DNA of 50,678 nucleotides from an uncultured SAR86 cluster bacterium (lineage in GTDB: Bacteria; Pseudomonadota; Gammaproteobacteria; Magnimaribacterales; D2472): assembly GCA_902514105.1 (NCBI GenBank), contig CABXPU010000006.1, forward strand, positions 1 to 50,678, given 5' to 3'. The notes beneath the pieces were generated by a model. The model did not search any database. It saw nothing but the letters and a program-made list of their open reading frames with translations, and was not told the origin of the DNA. How positions within the stretch are numbered: position 1 is the stretch's first letter; each line of letters begins with the position of its first letter. Position numbers and translations under genes: made by a program. Positions 1-9,029 of this stretch are shown here, piece after piece.

Positions 1-295
1 CAAAAGAAGTTATATTTTTAAGTTTTTCAAAATCCTTTTTATCTATATTCCTTAGGCCGTATAAATCATAATGAGTTAATGTGATAGCTAAAGGTATTTT
101 ATTTCTATCATAAATAGTACCTCTTACAGGAGTTAAGACTCTATATGCAACATGTTGATTTTGACCCCAATTTTTTAAAAAATTTTCTTTATCTATTTGC
201 AAATATATAACTCTAATAAAAATAGCAGCTATAGATAGAATAAGAAAAACTATAATGATAAAAAAACGCCAATTAAAAAAATTTAATTTTCTCAT
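1..295 (-). CDS. ftsI: Peptidoglycan D,D-transpeptidase FtsI (PBP3), N-terminal fragment cut by window edge
   Basis: Minus-strand reading gives MRKLNFFNWRFFIIIVFLILSIAAIFIRVIYLQ...VLTPVRGTIYDRNKIPLAIT, typical of an FtsI N-terminus; directly follows ftsL. Confidence 0.9.
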   Translation of the reverse strand, partial: MRKLNFFNWRFFIIIVFLILSIAAIFIRVIYLQIDKENFLKNWGQNQHVAYRVLTPVRGTIYDRNKIPLAITLTHYDLYGLRNIDKKDFEKLKNITSF

Positions 296-558
296 TTCTC
301 TATAACCTTAGGTTTTGGCTTAACTTTATGCATCAATAATTTTTCTTTAGCGTATTTTTCTACTCTAGCTGGTGAGTTTAAAAAATATGCTTCGGTCTTT
401 AATTTATATTCTTCTTCTTTTAGGTTTTGATACTCAGCATTAATGCTATTTTGATTCCCATATAAAACACTTATTTCCCATCTAACTTTAATTTGCTCAA
501 TAGACAGAAAGATTATTAAACCTATTTGAATAAATAAGAATAGGTAATCTTTCTTCAT
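292..558 (-). CDS. ftsL: Cell division protein FtsL
   Basis: 88 aa, single TM plus coiled coil, located between rsmH and ftsI. Confidence 0.85.
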   Translation of the reverse strand: MKKDYLFLFIQIGLIIFLSIEQIKVRWEISVLYGNQNSINAEYQNLKEEEYKLKTEAYFLNSPARVEKYAKEKLLMHKVKPKPKVIEK

Positions 559-1454
559 GATATTTTCTCAAAAACCCTCATAATCGCGCTTCTTGATCTC
601 TTATTTTTATCAATTTCATCTGAACTTGGTCTTATTTTCTTAGCAAGACAATCAAAATCTTTTTTAATTATGGGGTTTAGCGGTATTTCTTTTGGCAAGC
701 TTTCTATTTCTGGCTTAAAAGAGTTCTTAACTATTGAGTCTTCTAGTGAATGAAAAGAAATAACAACAATCCTTCCCCCAACTCTAACAGCTTCTTTAGC
801 TCTTAATAATGCTTCTTCTAATTGAGTTAGTTCATCATTAATAAAAATCCTAAAAGCTTGGAAAGATTTAGTTGCTGGATGAATTTTAGAATATTTAGCA
901 GATGAAACAGATAGGATTATTTTACTTAGTTGAGATGTTCTATTTATTTCATCAACTTTTCTATTTGTGCAAATAGCTTTTGCTATAGATTTGGCATTCT
1001 TTTCTTGTCCGTATTTAAATAAAACTTCTTTTATTTCTTCTTCTGAAGCATTATTTATCCATTTAGATAAAGGCTCACCTGAGCTAAAATCAAATCGCAT
1101 ATCTAAAGGCCCATCATCGTTAAAACTAAAACCTCTGGACTTATCATCAAAATGAGTTGAGCAAGTACCTAAGTCAAACAAAATACCATCTAAAGAGTTA
1201 TTTTTAAAAACTGAATCTATTTTATTAAAAGATTGTTGAATAATTTGGAATCTAGAATCAGAGATTTCTTGATTTGCATAATTGATAGCATCTGGGTCTT
1301 TATCAAAAGCAGATAATATTCCTTTATTAGAAAGTGTTTTTAAAATCAGTCTTGAATGGCCTCCCCTTCCAAAAGTACAGTCGAGATATACACCATGTTT
1401 GTTATGAACTAGAAAACCAATAGATTCTTCCAGTAAAACTGGAAAGTGCAACAT
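555..1454 (-). CDS. rsmH: 16S rRNA (cytosine1402-N4)-methyltransferase RsmH
   Basis: HFPVLLEESI, DCTFGRGGHS, SFHSLEDSIVK, RSRSAIMRVFE motifs. Confidence 0.96.
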   Translation of the reverse strand: MLHFPVLLEESIGFLVHNKHGVYLDCTFGRGGHSRLILKTLSNKGILSAFDKDPDAINYANQEISDSRFQIIQQSFNKIDSVFKNNSLDGILFDLGTCSTHFDDKSRGFSFNDDGPLDMRFDFSSGEPLSKWINNASEEEIKEVLFKYGQEKNAKSIAKAICTNRKVDEINRTSQLSKIILSVSSAKYSKIHPATKSFQAFRIFINDELTQLEEALLRAKEAVRVGGRIVVISFHSLEDSIVKNSFKPEIESLPKEIPLNPIIKKDFDCLAKKIRPSSDEIDKNKRSRSAIMRVFEKIS

Positions 1455-1455
1455 T

Positions 1456-2580
1456 TTAATCTACTTGTTTTCTCATAAAAGTCGGCACATCAAGGAAATC
1501 AATTGCCTCTGCAGACGATGTGCCAACTTCTTGACTTGTTTCTAGGGGAGTTTCTTTGTCTAATCCAACAGGATTTAATTTTATTGAAGCGCTTCTTTTG
1601 TTATCAACAGCTAATGTTGGTGCTTTTTGATTAACGCCAGTTGCAACGATAGTTACCAATAAATCATCTTCAATATTTGTATCAATTACAGTTCCATAAA
1701 TTACATATGCATCTTCAGCAGTAAATTCTTCTACAACACTACTTACCTCTTCATAATCATTCAGAGTAGGTTCTTTACCAGATATATTAACAAGAACCCC
1801 TCTTGCATCTTTTAAATCAATATCTTCAAGCAGCTCACTTCCAACAGCTTGAGTTGCTGCTTCAGAAGCTCTATCTTTTCCGCTAGATCTACCAGTACCC
1901 ATCATGGCAATTCCTTTTTCAGACATAACTGTTTTGACATCGGCAAAATCAACATTGATAAGACCATCTTTCATAATTATGTCTGATATTCCTTGAACAG
2001 CGCCCTTCAGAACATCATCTGCTTTAGCGAATGCATCAGTCATACTTGTATTGCCACCCAAAACTTCAATTAATCTTTGGTTTGGAATTGTTATTAAGCT
2101 GTCTACTTCTTCAACTAAAGCTGCTAACCCTTGTTCAGCTGCAGTCATTCTCCTTTTTCCTTCAAATTTAAAAGGTTTTGTCACAACAGCAACAGTTAAT
2201 ACGCCCATTTCTTTTGCTATAGAAGCAACTACAGGAGCAGCGCCAGTACCGGTTCCGCCTCCCATACCTGCAGTAATAAAAATCATATCTGCACCATCTA
2301 GAAGCTCTTGAATTGCTTCTCTATCACCCTCTGCTGCTTGACGTCCAACTTCAGGGTTTGCTCCAGCTCCTAGTCCTTTTGTTAAGTTAGTTCCTAATTT
2401 TAAAGATATAGCCCCCTCAGCTCTTGCTAGTGCTTGAGTATCAGTATTAGCGCAAATAAAGTCGACACCTTGAATATTATGATTAATCATATGAATGACG
2501 GCATTTCCGCCTGCTCCACCAACCCCAATGACCTTTATGTTTGCTTGTTCTATGTGTTGATCAATAACTTCCCAATTCAT
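1456..2580 (-). CDS. ftsZ: Cell division GTPase FtsZ
   Basis: GGAGGNAV, GGGTGTGAAPV, conserved C-terminal peptide LDVPTFMRKQVD. Confidence 0.98.
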   Translation of the reverse strand: MNWEVIDQHIEQANIKVIGVGGAGGNAVIHMINHNIQGVDFICANTDTQALARAEGAISLKLGTNLTKGLGAGANPEVGRQAAEGDREAIQELLDGADMIFITAGMGGGTGTGAAPVVASIAKEMGVLTVAVVTKPFKFEGKRRMTAAEQGLAALVEEVDSLITIPNQRLIEVLGGNTSMTDAFAKADDVLKGAVQGISDIIMKDGLINVDFADVKTVMSEKGIAMMGTGRSSGKDRASEAATQAVGSELLEDIDLKDARGVLVNISGKEPTLNDYEEVSSVVEEFTAEDAYVIYGTVIDTNIEDDLLVTIVATGVNQKAPTLAVDNKRSASIKLNPVGLDKETPLETSQEVGTSSAEAIDFLDVPTFMRKQVD

Positions 2581-2592
2581 ACTTATCCCCTT

Positions 2593-3060
2593 TTAAAAAG
2601 ACATTTCTTTAATACTTTCTGGAAGAACAATATCTAAAATTTCTGTAGCCAAAGATCCTCCTGTTTGACGTAGATTCCAATTTTCTGTGTTCCATATTTC
2701 AAATTTATTACCCATTCCTATAAATGAAATTTTATTATCATGGTTTAGTTGGGCATAATTTCTTAGCTCTTCTGGAAGTAAAATTAACATTCTTCCATTG
2801 GCACTAAAATCCGTAACATTTGCATTCCCTAGAATAGTCCATTGAAGGTTTCTAACAACTGGATCTAGCCCTTGAAGGGATTGAAGTTTGTTTGCAAGAA
2901 TTTTCCACTCTGACCCTTTGTATAATTTTAAAGAAGGGTATTGTGGGTCTTTTGTTACAACTATTTCTTTTTCATTAGTTTTTAAAAAATCAGCACGATA
3001 TTTGGCAGGAATTGAGAACCTGTGCTTTTGATCCAACGTTATCGTGTTATATCCAAACAT
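2593..3060 (-). CDS. mraZ: Transcriptional regulator / division protein MraZ
   Basis: MFGYNTITLDQKHRFSIPAKYR N-terminus; first gene of dcw cluster, next to rnpB. Confidence 0.94.
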   Translation of the reverse strand: MFGYNTITLDQKHRFSIPAKYRADFLKTNEKEIVVTKDPQYPSLKLYKGSEWKILANKLQSLQGLDPVVRNLQWTILGNANVTDFSANGRMLILLPEELRNYAQLNHDNKISFIGMGNKFEIWNTENWNLRQTGGSLATEILDIVLPESIKEMSF

Positions 3061-3085
3061 AAAGCTTTTAACTTTTAATTATTTA

Positions 3086-3122
3086 ACACACTTTATAACA
3101 TTTTTTACACACTTTGACACAC
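3086..3122 (-). promoter_or_regulatory. Candidate MraZ operator: three GTGTGT repeats upstream of mraZ (10- and 21-bp offsets)
   Basis: acacac on + at 3086-3091, 3107-3112 and 3117-3122; position matches known MraZ boxes, which are approximately 10-bp-periodic TGGGN repeats. Confidence 0.5.
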
Positions 3123-3145
3123 TTTTTTTAATATTTTTAAAAAAA

Positions 3146-3480
3146 GTTGAGTTGGTCTGTAAGCCGGATTCTGTATAAGATGATCATCTATCTTGGCAAT
3201 GTGTCGCCACAATGCTCTAGCAACCTACCCAAATCCTAGACGAGCAACCTAAGGATTTCTATTTGGTCTTGCTTCAGGCTGGGGTTTACAATGCCTTAAA
3301 TGTTACCATTTAAGCGGTATGCTCTTACCACACCTTTTCACCCTTACCAATAAATTGGCGGTATATTTTCTGTTGCACTTTCCGTAGACTTGCGCCTCCC
3401 AGGAGTTACCTGGCGCCCTGCTCTATGAAGTCCGGACTTTCCTCTAAAGAGAACTTTAGCGATCATCCGACCAACTCGGC
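3146..3480 (-). ncRNA. rnpB: RNase P RNA, bacterial class A
   Basis: Minus strand contains GAGGAAAGTCCGGACT, CAGGGCGCCAGGTAACTCCTGGGAGGCGCAAG, AGTGCAACAGA, GGTAAGGGTGAAAAGG, ACCAAATAG, GAATCCGGCTTACAGACCAACTC; P1 helix GAGTTGGTC/GACCAACTC followed by T7. Confidence 0.97.
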
Positions 3481-3495
3481 ATGAATTATAGTCAT

Positions 3496-4311
3496 TTATT
3501 TATCTATCAGCCACTTATAAAGATCTCTTTTATTGTGCTTGGTTAATGCTGCAATAAGTTTTGCAGCATCTTTTGGAGGCAGGTGTTCTAGATATAATTC
3601 TTTAATTTGATGTTCGAAAGCAAAATTAAAAGAATCATTTTTTGCTCCCCCTAAGACAATTACAAATTCTCCCTTTAGGGGAAAATCATTATTATTTAAT
3701 CTATTCTTTATATCTTGAATAGAGCCTCTAATAACTTCTTCATATTGTTTTGTCATCTCTCTACATAAACTTATTTGCCTGTCTGGATTTAAACATTCTG
3801 TAAATATATCAATTGTAGAATTTATTCTTTTAGCTGATTCAAAAAAAATTATGGTTTCATTAGTACTTTTTAAAAAATAAATTATGTCCTTTTGTGTGCT
3901 TTTTTTTCTTGGAAAGAAGCCTTTGAAACTAAATGAGTCTGATGGGAGGCCAGACAGAATTAACGCATTTATAATAGAGGATGGTCCAGGCAATACCGTG
4001 TACTGAATATTTTTTCTTATGCATTCTTGGGCTAAATAAAATCCTGGATCTGAGATATATGGAGCTCCTGCATCAGAAATAATTGCAATCTCAGAACCAT
4101 TAATAAGTTTATTTATAATTTGTGGGGTAACTTTTATTTCATTATGCTCATGAAATGAAATTGTTTTTTTATTAATATTAAATTTTTGAAGCAGTTTGTT
4201 GGTCTTTCTTGTATCTTCTGCATAAATAAAATCTGCAGACTTAAGAAGACTTATTGATCTCATAGAGATATCATCTAAATTACCAATTGGACTGCAAATA
4301 AAATTTAACAT
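3496..4311 (-). CDS. rsmI: 16S rRNA (cytidine1402-2'-O)-methyltransferase RsmI
   Basis: SPIGNLDDIS, AEDTRKTNKLL, ISDAGAPYISDPG, LPGPSSIINALILSGLPSDSF motifs. Confidence 0.96.
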   Translation of the reverse strand: MLNFICSPIGNLDDISMRSISLLKSADFIYAEDTRKTNKLLQKFNINKKTISFHEHNEIKVTPQIINKLINGSEIAIISDAGAPYISDPGFYLAQECIRKNIQYTVLPGPSSIINALILSGLPSDSFSFKGFFPRKKSTQKDIIYFLKSTNETIIFFESAKRINSTIDIFTECLNPDRQISLCREMTKQYEEVIRGSIQDIKNRLNNNDFPLKGEFVIVLGGAKNDSFNFAFEHQIKELYLEHLPPKDAAKLIAALTKHNKRDLYKWLIDK

Positions 4312-4321
4312 AAATAAAAAA

Positions 4322-5356
4322 TTGATAAAAAAATTAACATTAAAGCTCTCATCATTTATTTTAGCAATATTGTTGCTAAATAGTTGTACTACATCATCAA
4401 ATTACAATATAAATAATATTGATCAAGTAGCTGAAAATAAATTCCAACAAGGTTACTCAGTTTTAGAGTTATTAGAAAAAAATAGAATTAATAATCCTAA
4501 AGAAATTAGTCTTAAAGTTAAAGTTGACGAAAAATATAAGAATTATCTTATTCAAGCTGTTTCAAATATTGATATTGATGTAAATTTAATTTTTGAAGAA
4601 GATGCTGAGATTATAATAACTCCAGATATTATCAACGGGATTCTGCCTGGTTTTTGTAATTCATACCAATATGACCAACTTGCTTCAATAGAAAAGGCTA
4701 TTTTTTCTAATGATATTCCAGACTACAAACACACATTAATCATATATGAAAAATCTTTTGATTCTCAAAAAGATAAGCTCACAAATAAGTATGAAAATAT
4801 TAAATCTGCAGCTTATAAAGGAGAGCGATATGAAGAATTCGCAGCTAAAATCCTTGGGGTATCAGAAAGCAATAATAGATATAAGAAAATAAATGCCTTA
4901 CTGCCGAATATTAATATTAATAATTCTCCCAGAGTTAATAAAGATATAGAAAATATTTATTTTATGATGACTTATGAGAATGCTAAAGGCTTAGTTCCTG
5001 CCTTTAGATACAATTATTCAATTAATATAAATTCTTATGCTTCTATTAATTTAATAGAAAGTATTAATGATCTTAATAAAATTATAGATTTTGAATCATT
5101 AATTATGCCTGCTTCATACTATTTCAAAGATAAAATATTTACTGATCAGTTCTCAAAAAATGAAAGTGTTCGTGATCGATTAATATATGACAACCTGCAT
5201 GATTTTATTGCCTTAAAAATACTTTCTTTAAATAATGTAAATAAAGGTATATTTAATGGAAGAAGTGGTTTGCTCTCTATAAAAAATGGTCAGTGTGTAA
5301 CTAGAGAGTTACATTTAAAGAAAATTAATTCTGAGGGGAAACTTATTCTTGTCTAA
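4322..5356 (+). CDS. lpoA: LpoA-like lipoprotein (PBP activator, YraM family), reduced size
   Basis: Lipoprotein signal MIKKLTLKLSSFILAILLLNSC; PRVNKDIENIYFMMTYENAKGLVPAFRYNY resembles LpoA C-domain; divergent from rsmI as is typical of lpoA; TTG start. Confidence 0.65.
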   Translation: MIKKLTLKLSSFILAILLLNSCTTSSNYNINNIDQVAENKFQQGYSVLELLEKNRINNPKEISLKVKVDEKYKNYLIQAVSNIDIDVNLIFEEDAEIIITPDIINGILPGFCNSYQYDQLASIEKAIFSNDIPDYKHTLIIYEKSFDSQKDKLTNKYENIKSAAYKGERYEEFAAKILGVSESNNRYKKINALLPNININNSPRVNKDIENIYFMMTYENAKGLVPAFRYNYSININSYASINLIESINDLNKIIDFESLIMPASYYFKDKIFTDQFSKNESVRDRLIYDNLHDFIALKILSLNNVNKGIFNGRSGLLSIKNGQCVTRELHLKKINSEGKLILV

Positions 5357-5954
5357 GATCTCTTTCAAGAGAAGAAAGGCTGTCTAGAAAACCAGGTCTC
5401 TCAAAAATTATCTTTTGATAATCAAGCAAAGGCTTTAAATGCCTGTTAACAGGAAGGTTTATACCTATAGAAGGTAATCTCCATAAGATAGGTCCAAAAC
5501 AGCAATCTACTAATGAGAATTCATCGCTCATAAAAAATTTAAACTCTTTAAAGGTTGAAGCAATAGAAGCAATTTCATGCAAAAGATCTTCCCTTACTTT
5601 TATTAATTTTTTTTCTGTTAATTTTTTTTCAATAAGGGTGTCTACCATTGGACACCATTCTTTATCAATCCTAAGCATTAAAGTTCGACAATTTGCTCTA
5701 GCTACAGGATATACTGGCAATAAAGGTGGATGTGGAAATCTTTCATCTAAATATTCCATCATTACGCCTGTATCGTATAGCCCTAGCTCTCTATCAACCA
5801 ATATAGGAAGTTTATGATAAGGATTAATTGAGAGAACCTCTTCTGAAGTTTCCTCTAAGGAAGATTCTCTGATCTCGCATGTAATATCTTTTTCAGCAAG
5901 CACTATTCTTACTCGTTGGCTATAATGGTCATCTCTGTCTGAATATAAAATCAT
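5343..5954 (-). CDS. sspA: Stringent starvation protein A (GST-fold)
   Basis: LYSDRDDHYSQRVRIVLAEKDI, NPYHKLPILVDRELGLYDTGVMMEYLDERFPHPPL; next to petABC. Confidence 0.92.
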   Translation of the reverse strand: MILYSDRDDHYSQRVRIVLAEKDITCEIRESSLEETSEEVLSINPYHKLPILVDRELGLYDTGVMMEYLDERFPHPPLLPVYPVARANCRTLMLRIDKEWCPMVDTLIEKKLTEKKLIKVREDLLHEIASIASTFKEFKFFMSDEFSLVDCCFGPILWRLPSIGINLPVNRHLKPLLDYQKIIFERPGFLDSLSSLERDLRQE

Positions 5955-5966
5955 AATATATAAATC

Positions 5967-6809
5967 CTAATGGTAGTCTTTTTGGTATTCTCTATATAAA
6001 AGAGAAGAAAGAGCTGTGAAAATAATAAAGAAGAATACCACATACCAACCCAACCTTTCTCGCTCAATTTTATCTGGGTCGCCTACATATGTGAGAAAAT
6101 TTGTTAAATCATAAATCAATTTATCAAATTCTTGTTCATTTAATGTTCCTGTTCCTTCTTTAACAGACAAGTAACCGCACTTTTCTTCAGTTATAGTCTT
6201 TCCAAGGTCATCCCTCTTCTCACCGCCATTGCTGGCAATTACAGGTACATTTTTACAAACTAATTGTTGATTACCTTGCAGAGCAGCTAAAACATTGGGC
6301 ATTGCAACCCCAGGATAAACTAAATTATTTACTCCGTATTGTTTTGAAGAATCTTCATAAAAGGTTTTTAAATATGTATAAACCCAATCAGATCCATGAA
6401 GTCTAGTCACAAGAGTAAGATCTGGTGGTGCAACCCCAAACCATTCAGCAGAATCTTGTTTAGACATAGAGCCGACCATTAAATCTCCTGGTTTAATAGA
6501 TGGATCAAATACAAGGCTATTAAAAAAAATTTCTTCAGGTATTTCTAGATCACTAGATACTCTATTCCATCTAGAGTATTGAAGAGAATGACATCCGTAA
6601 CAATAAGTTATAAATGTTGATGCTCCGCTTTGTAATGAAGGCATGTCCGTTAAAGAATGTTTAAACTCTTCACATTCCCCATAATCTTTACAAGGACCCC
6701 CTTCAGCAGCATAAGTTTTATTTATAAATATACTTATAAAGAAATAAAGAAATAAAGTAGAAGAATACTTAACAAGCGAATAGCACAAAGGCTTAAAATC
6801 TATAGTCAT
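5967..6809 (-). CDS. petC: Cytochrome c1 of bc1 complex
   Basis: CYGCHSLQYSRW haem motif, C-terminal TM anchor. Confidence 0.93.
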   Translation of the reverse strand: MTIDFKPLCYSLVKYSSTLFLYFFISIFINKTYAAEGGPCKDYGECEEFKHSLTDMPSLQSGASTFITYCYGCHSLQYSRWNRVSSDLEIPEEIFFNSLVFDPSIKPGDLMVGSMSKQDSAEWFGVAPPDLTLVTRLHGSDWVYTYLKTFYEDSSKQYGVNNLVYPGVAMPNVLAALQGNQQLVCKNVPVIASNGGEKRDDLGKTITEEKCGYLSVKEGTGTLNEQEFDKLIYDLTNFLTYVGDPDKIERERLGWYVVFFFIIFTALSSLLYREYQKDYH

Positions 6810-8020
6810 AATCTATCTGGAACCGGTTTAGTTTTCTCTATACTGGTATAAATTGGCATTAATAAAAAATAGCCAAAATATATAAAGGTACAAATAATAC
6901 TCATCGTTTTTCTATGCTCAGTAACACTTACTGTACCAAGATATCCAAGGGTTAGAAAACTGATGCCAAATAGAACTAATGCTATCTTACTAAGAACCCC
7001 TTTATATCTTATTGACGCAACTTTACTTTTATCTAGCCACGGCACAACAAAGAAAATTGCTACTGCAGCACCCATAACAGCAAAGCCGCCAAGTTTATCT
7101 GGAACCGCCCTTAGCATTGAGTAATATGGTGAATAATACCAAACTGGTGCGATATGATCTGGGGTTACTAGAGGATTAGCTTCTTCATAGTTAGCATACT
7201 CAATAAAGTAACCTCCTCCTTCGGGGAAAAAGAACATAATGATTGTAAATACTGTTAAAAATACTCCTATTCCTACTAAAGCATTTAGAACCTTGTATGG
7301 AAAAAAGGGGACGCTATCAAGTGGAACACCGTCCTCATCTGTATGAGCTTCAATATCTATACCCTCTGGATTACCAGCTCCAACTTCATGCAAAGCAACT
7401 AAATGAAGAAATACTAATGCAATTAACACTAACGGAAGAGCCACAACATGGAGTGCAAAAAATCTATTAATTGTTATTCCAGAAATATAATAATCTCCTC
7501 TCATCCATAATTCTAATGATTCACCTATGTATGGAAGAGCTCCAAAAAGAGAAATAATAACTTGAGCACCCCAATATGACATTTGGCCATATGGTAAAAC
7601 ATAACCTAGGAAACCTTCTGCCATCATTGCTAAATAAATTGTGCATCCAAAGATCCAAACAAGTTCTCTGGGTTTTTGATAGGAGCCATAAAGCAATCCT
7701 CTAAACATATGCAAATATACAACAGCAAAAAACATAGAAGCTCCAGTAGTATGCATATATCTTATGAGCCACCCATAATCTACATCTCTCATCATATATT
7801 CTATAGATGCAAAAGCTCCCTCTCCTGGTGAATAGAGCATAATTAACCATATACCTGAAACAATTTGAATTACTAAAACAACAGCTGCCAATGCACCAAA
7901 GAGATACCAAAAATTAACTTTCTTGGGAACTGGATGCTTTGAAAGGTGTCTTTCAAAGGTATTCTGAACAGGTAGCCTATGATTTATCCAATTGAAGACT
8001 TTGGTTAGATTGTCAGACAT
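6806..8020 (-). CDS. petB: Cytochrome b of bc1 complex
   Basis: NFWYLFGALAAVVLVIQIVSG, EGFLGYVLPYGQMSYWGAQV, PEWYY-like region PVWYYSPYYSMLR. Confidence 0.97.
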   Translation of the reverse strand: MSDNLTKVFNWINHRLPVQNTFERHLSKHPVPKKVNFWYLFGALAAVVLVIQIVSGIWLIMLYSPGEGAFASIEYMMRDVDYGWLIRYMHTTGASMFFAVVYLHMFRGLLYGSYQKPRELVWIFGCTIYLAMMAEGFLGYVLPYGQMSYWGAQVIISLFGALPYIGESLELWMRGDYYISGITINRFFALHVVALPLVLIALVFLHLVALHEVGAGNPEGIDIEAHTDEDGVPLDSVPFFPYKVLNALVGIGVFLTVFTIIMFFFPEGGGYFIEYANYEEANPLVTPDHIAPVWYYSPYYSMLRAVPDKLGGFAVMGAAVAIFFVVPWLDKSKVASIRYKGVLSKIALVLFGISFLTLGYLGTVSVTEHRKTMSIICTFIYFGYFLLMPIYTSIEKTKPVPDRL

Positions 8021-8592
8021 TAAGACATCTCCTCATCTTCACCAATTGTAAGAATATTTCCTTTAAAGTTATGAGGTGGAACTTTCATGTTAGTTGGTGC
8101 AGGAACTCCTTTAAAAACCCTTCCCACAAGATCAAACATTGATCCATGACAAGGGCAAAAATATCCTCCTGTCCAAGAAGCATCCCAAGATTTAGGCTCA
8201 ACTTCAGGAAAAAATTTTGGAGAACATCCCAAGTGAGTGCAGACTCCTACCAAAATAGTGAATTCAGAACTTTTAGATCTAGTTAAATTAATATCTCTAT
8301 ATGGCTCATCAATACTTTCAGATTTTGGATCAGCTAATTTTGACAAACTAGATTCAATATTATTTATAGCTTCCTTGGTATGTCTAATAACAAAAATTGG
8401 TTGTTTGCGCCATCCTACTTGTATTTGCTGTCCGGGTTCAAGCTTAGATACATCAACTATAACTGGAGCTCCCATGGCTTTAGCTTTTGCGCTTGGATTC
8501 CATGAAGCAATGAATGGAGTTGCAGCGAAAGGAACTCCTGCGGCACCAAATGCCGAAGTTAACCCAATTAATACTTTTCGTCTTGAGTTTAT
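8020..8592 (-). CDS. petA: Ubiquinol-cytochrome c reductase Rieske iron-sulfur subunit with Tat signal; proposed non-canonical ATA start at 8592..8590
   Basis: CTHLGCSP and CPCHGS motifs. The ATG ORF (to 8475) lacks the Tat/TM region; in-frame upstream codons give (I)NSRRKVLIGLTSAFGAAGVPFAATPFIASWNPSAKAKA, preceded by TAG stop and AGGAG 6 nt before ATA. Confidence 0.88.
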   Translation of the reverse strand: MNSRRKVLIGLTSAFGAAGVPFAATPFIASWNPSAKAKAMGAPVIVDVSKLEPGQQIQVGWRKQPIFVIRHTKEAINNIESSLSKLADPKSESIDEPYRDINLTRSKSSEFTILVGVCTHLGCSPKFFPEVEPKSWDASWTGGYFCPCHGSMFDLVGRVFKGVPAPTNMKVPPHNFKGNILTIGEDEEMS

Positions 8593-8636
8593 TTTCTTCT
8601 CCTAAAGTTAAAAAGTGAATAACTCTCGAAAGATTA

Positions 8637-9029
8637 TTAACGTTTTGAGAACTGCTTACTTTTCCTTGCTTTAACTAAACCGGGTTTCTTTCTTTCAACT
8701 TTTCTTGGATCTCTTGTAAGAAGACCGGCAGATTTCAATTGAGGTCTTAGTTCTTCATCATAAGAAATTAAAGCTCTAGAAATGCCATGCCTTATAGCTC
8801 CAGCTTGTCCAAAACTTCCACCACCTTTAACTTTAACTTTAATATCAAATTTATCAACAGATTCAGTAAGTTCAAGAGGCTGTAGCACTAACATTTGAGC
8901 TACTTTTCTTCCAAAATAAACATCTAACTCGCGATCATTGACCGTTATATTTCCTTTACCTTTTGTTAGATATACTCTTGCAGATGAAGTTTTTCTTCTA
9001 CCTGTTGCATAATGCATTTCTGATTTCAT
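8637..9029 (-). CDS. rpsI: 30S ribosomal protein S9
   Basis: [16 protein letters not shown]...[11 protein letters not shown]; start chosen at [10 protein letters not shown]. Confidence 0.97.
   Translation of the reverse strand: MKSEMHYATGRRKTSSARVYLTKGKGNITVNDRELDVYFGRKVAQMLVLQPLELTESVDKFDIKVKVKGGGSFGQAGAIRHGISRALISYDEELRPQLKSAGLLTRDPRKVERKKPGLVKARKSKQFSKR

Noticed and set aside
2051-2311. Plus-strand ORF antisense to ftsZ (and similar antisense ORFs such as 967-1155, 8237-8605, 18570-19007, 38767-39234, 42386-42772)
   Set aside because: Lie wholly inside strongly conserved genes on the other strand; compositions look like reverse-complement artefacts with no recognisable domains or RBS.
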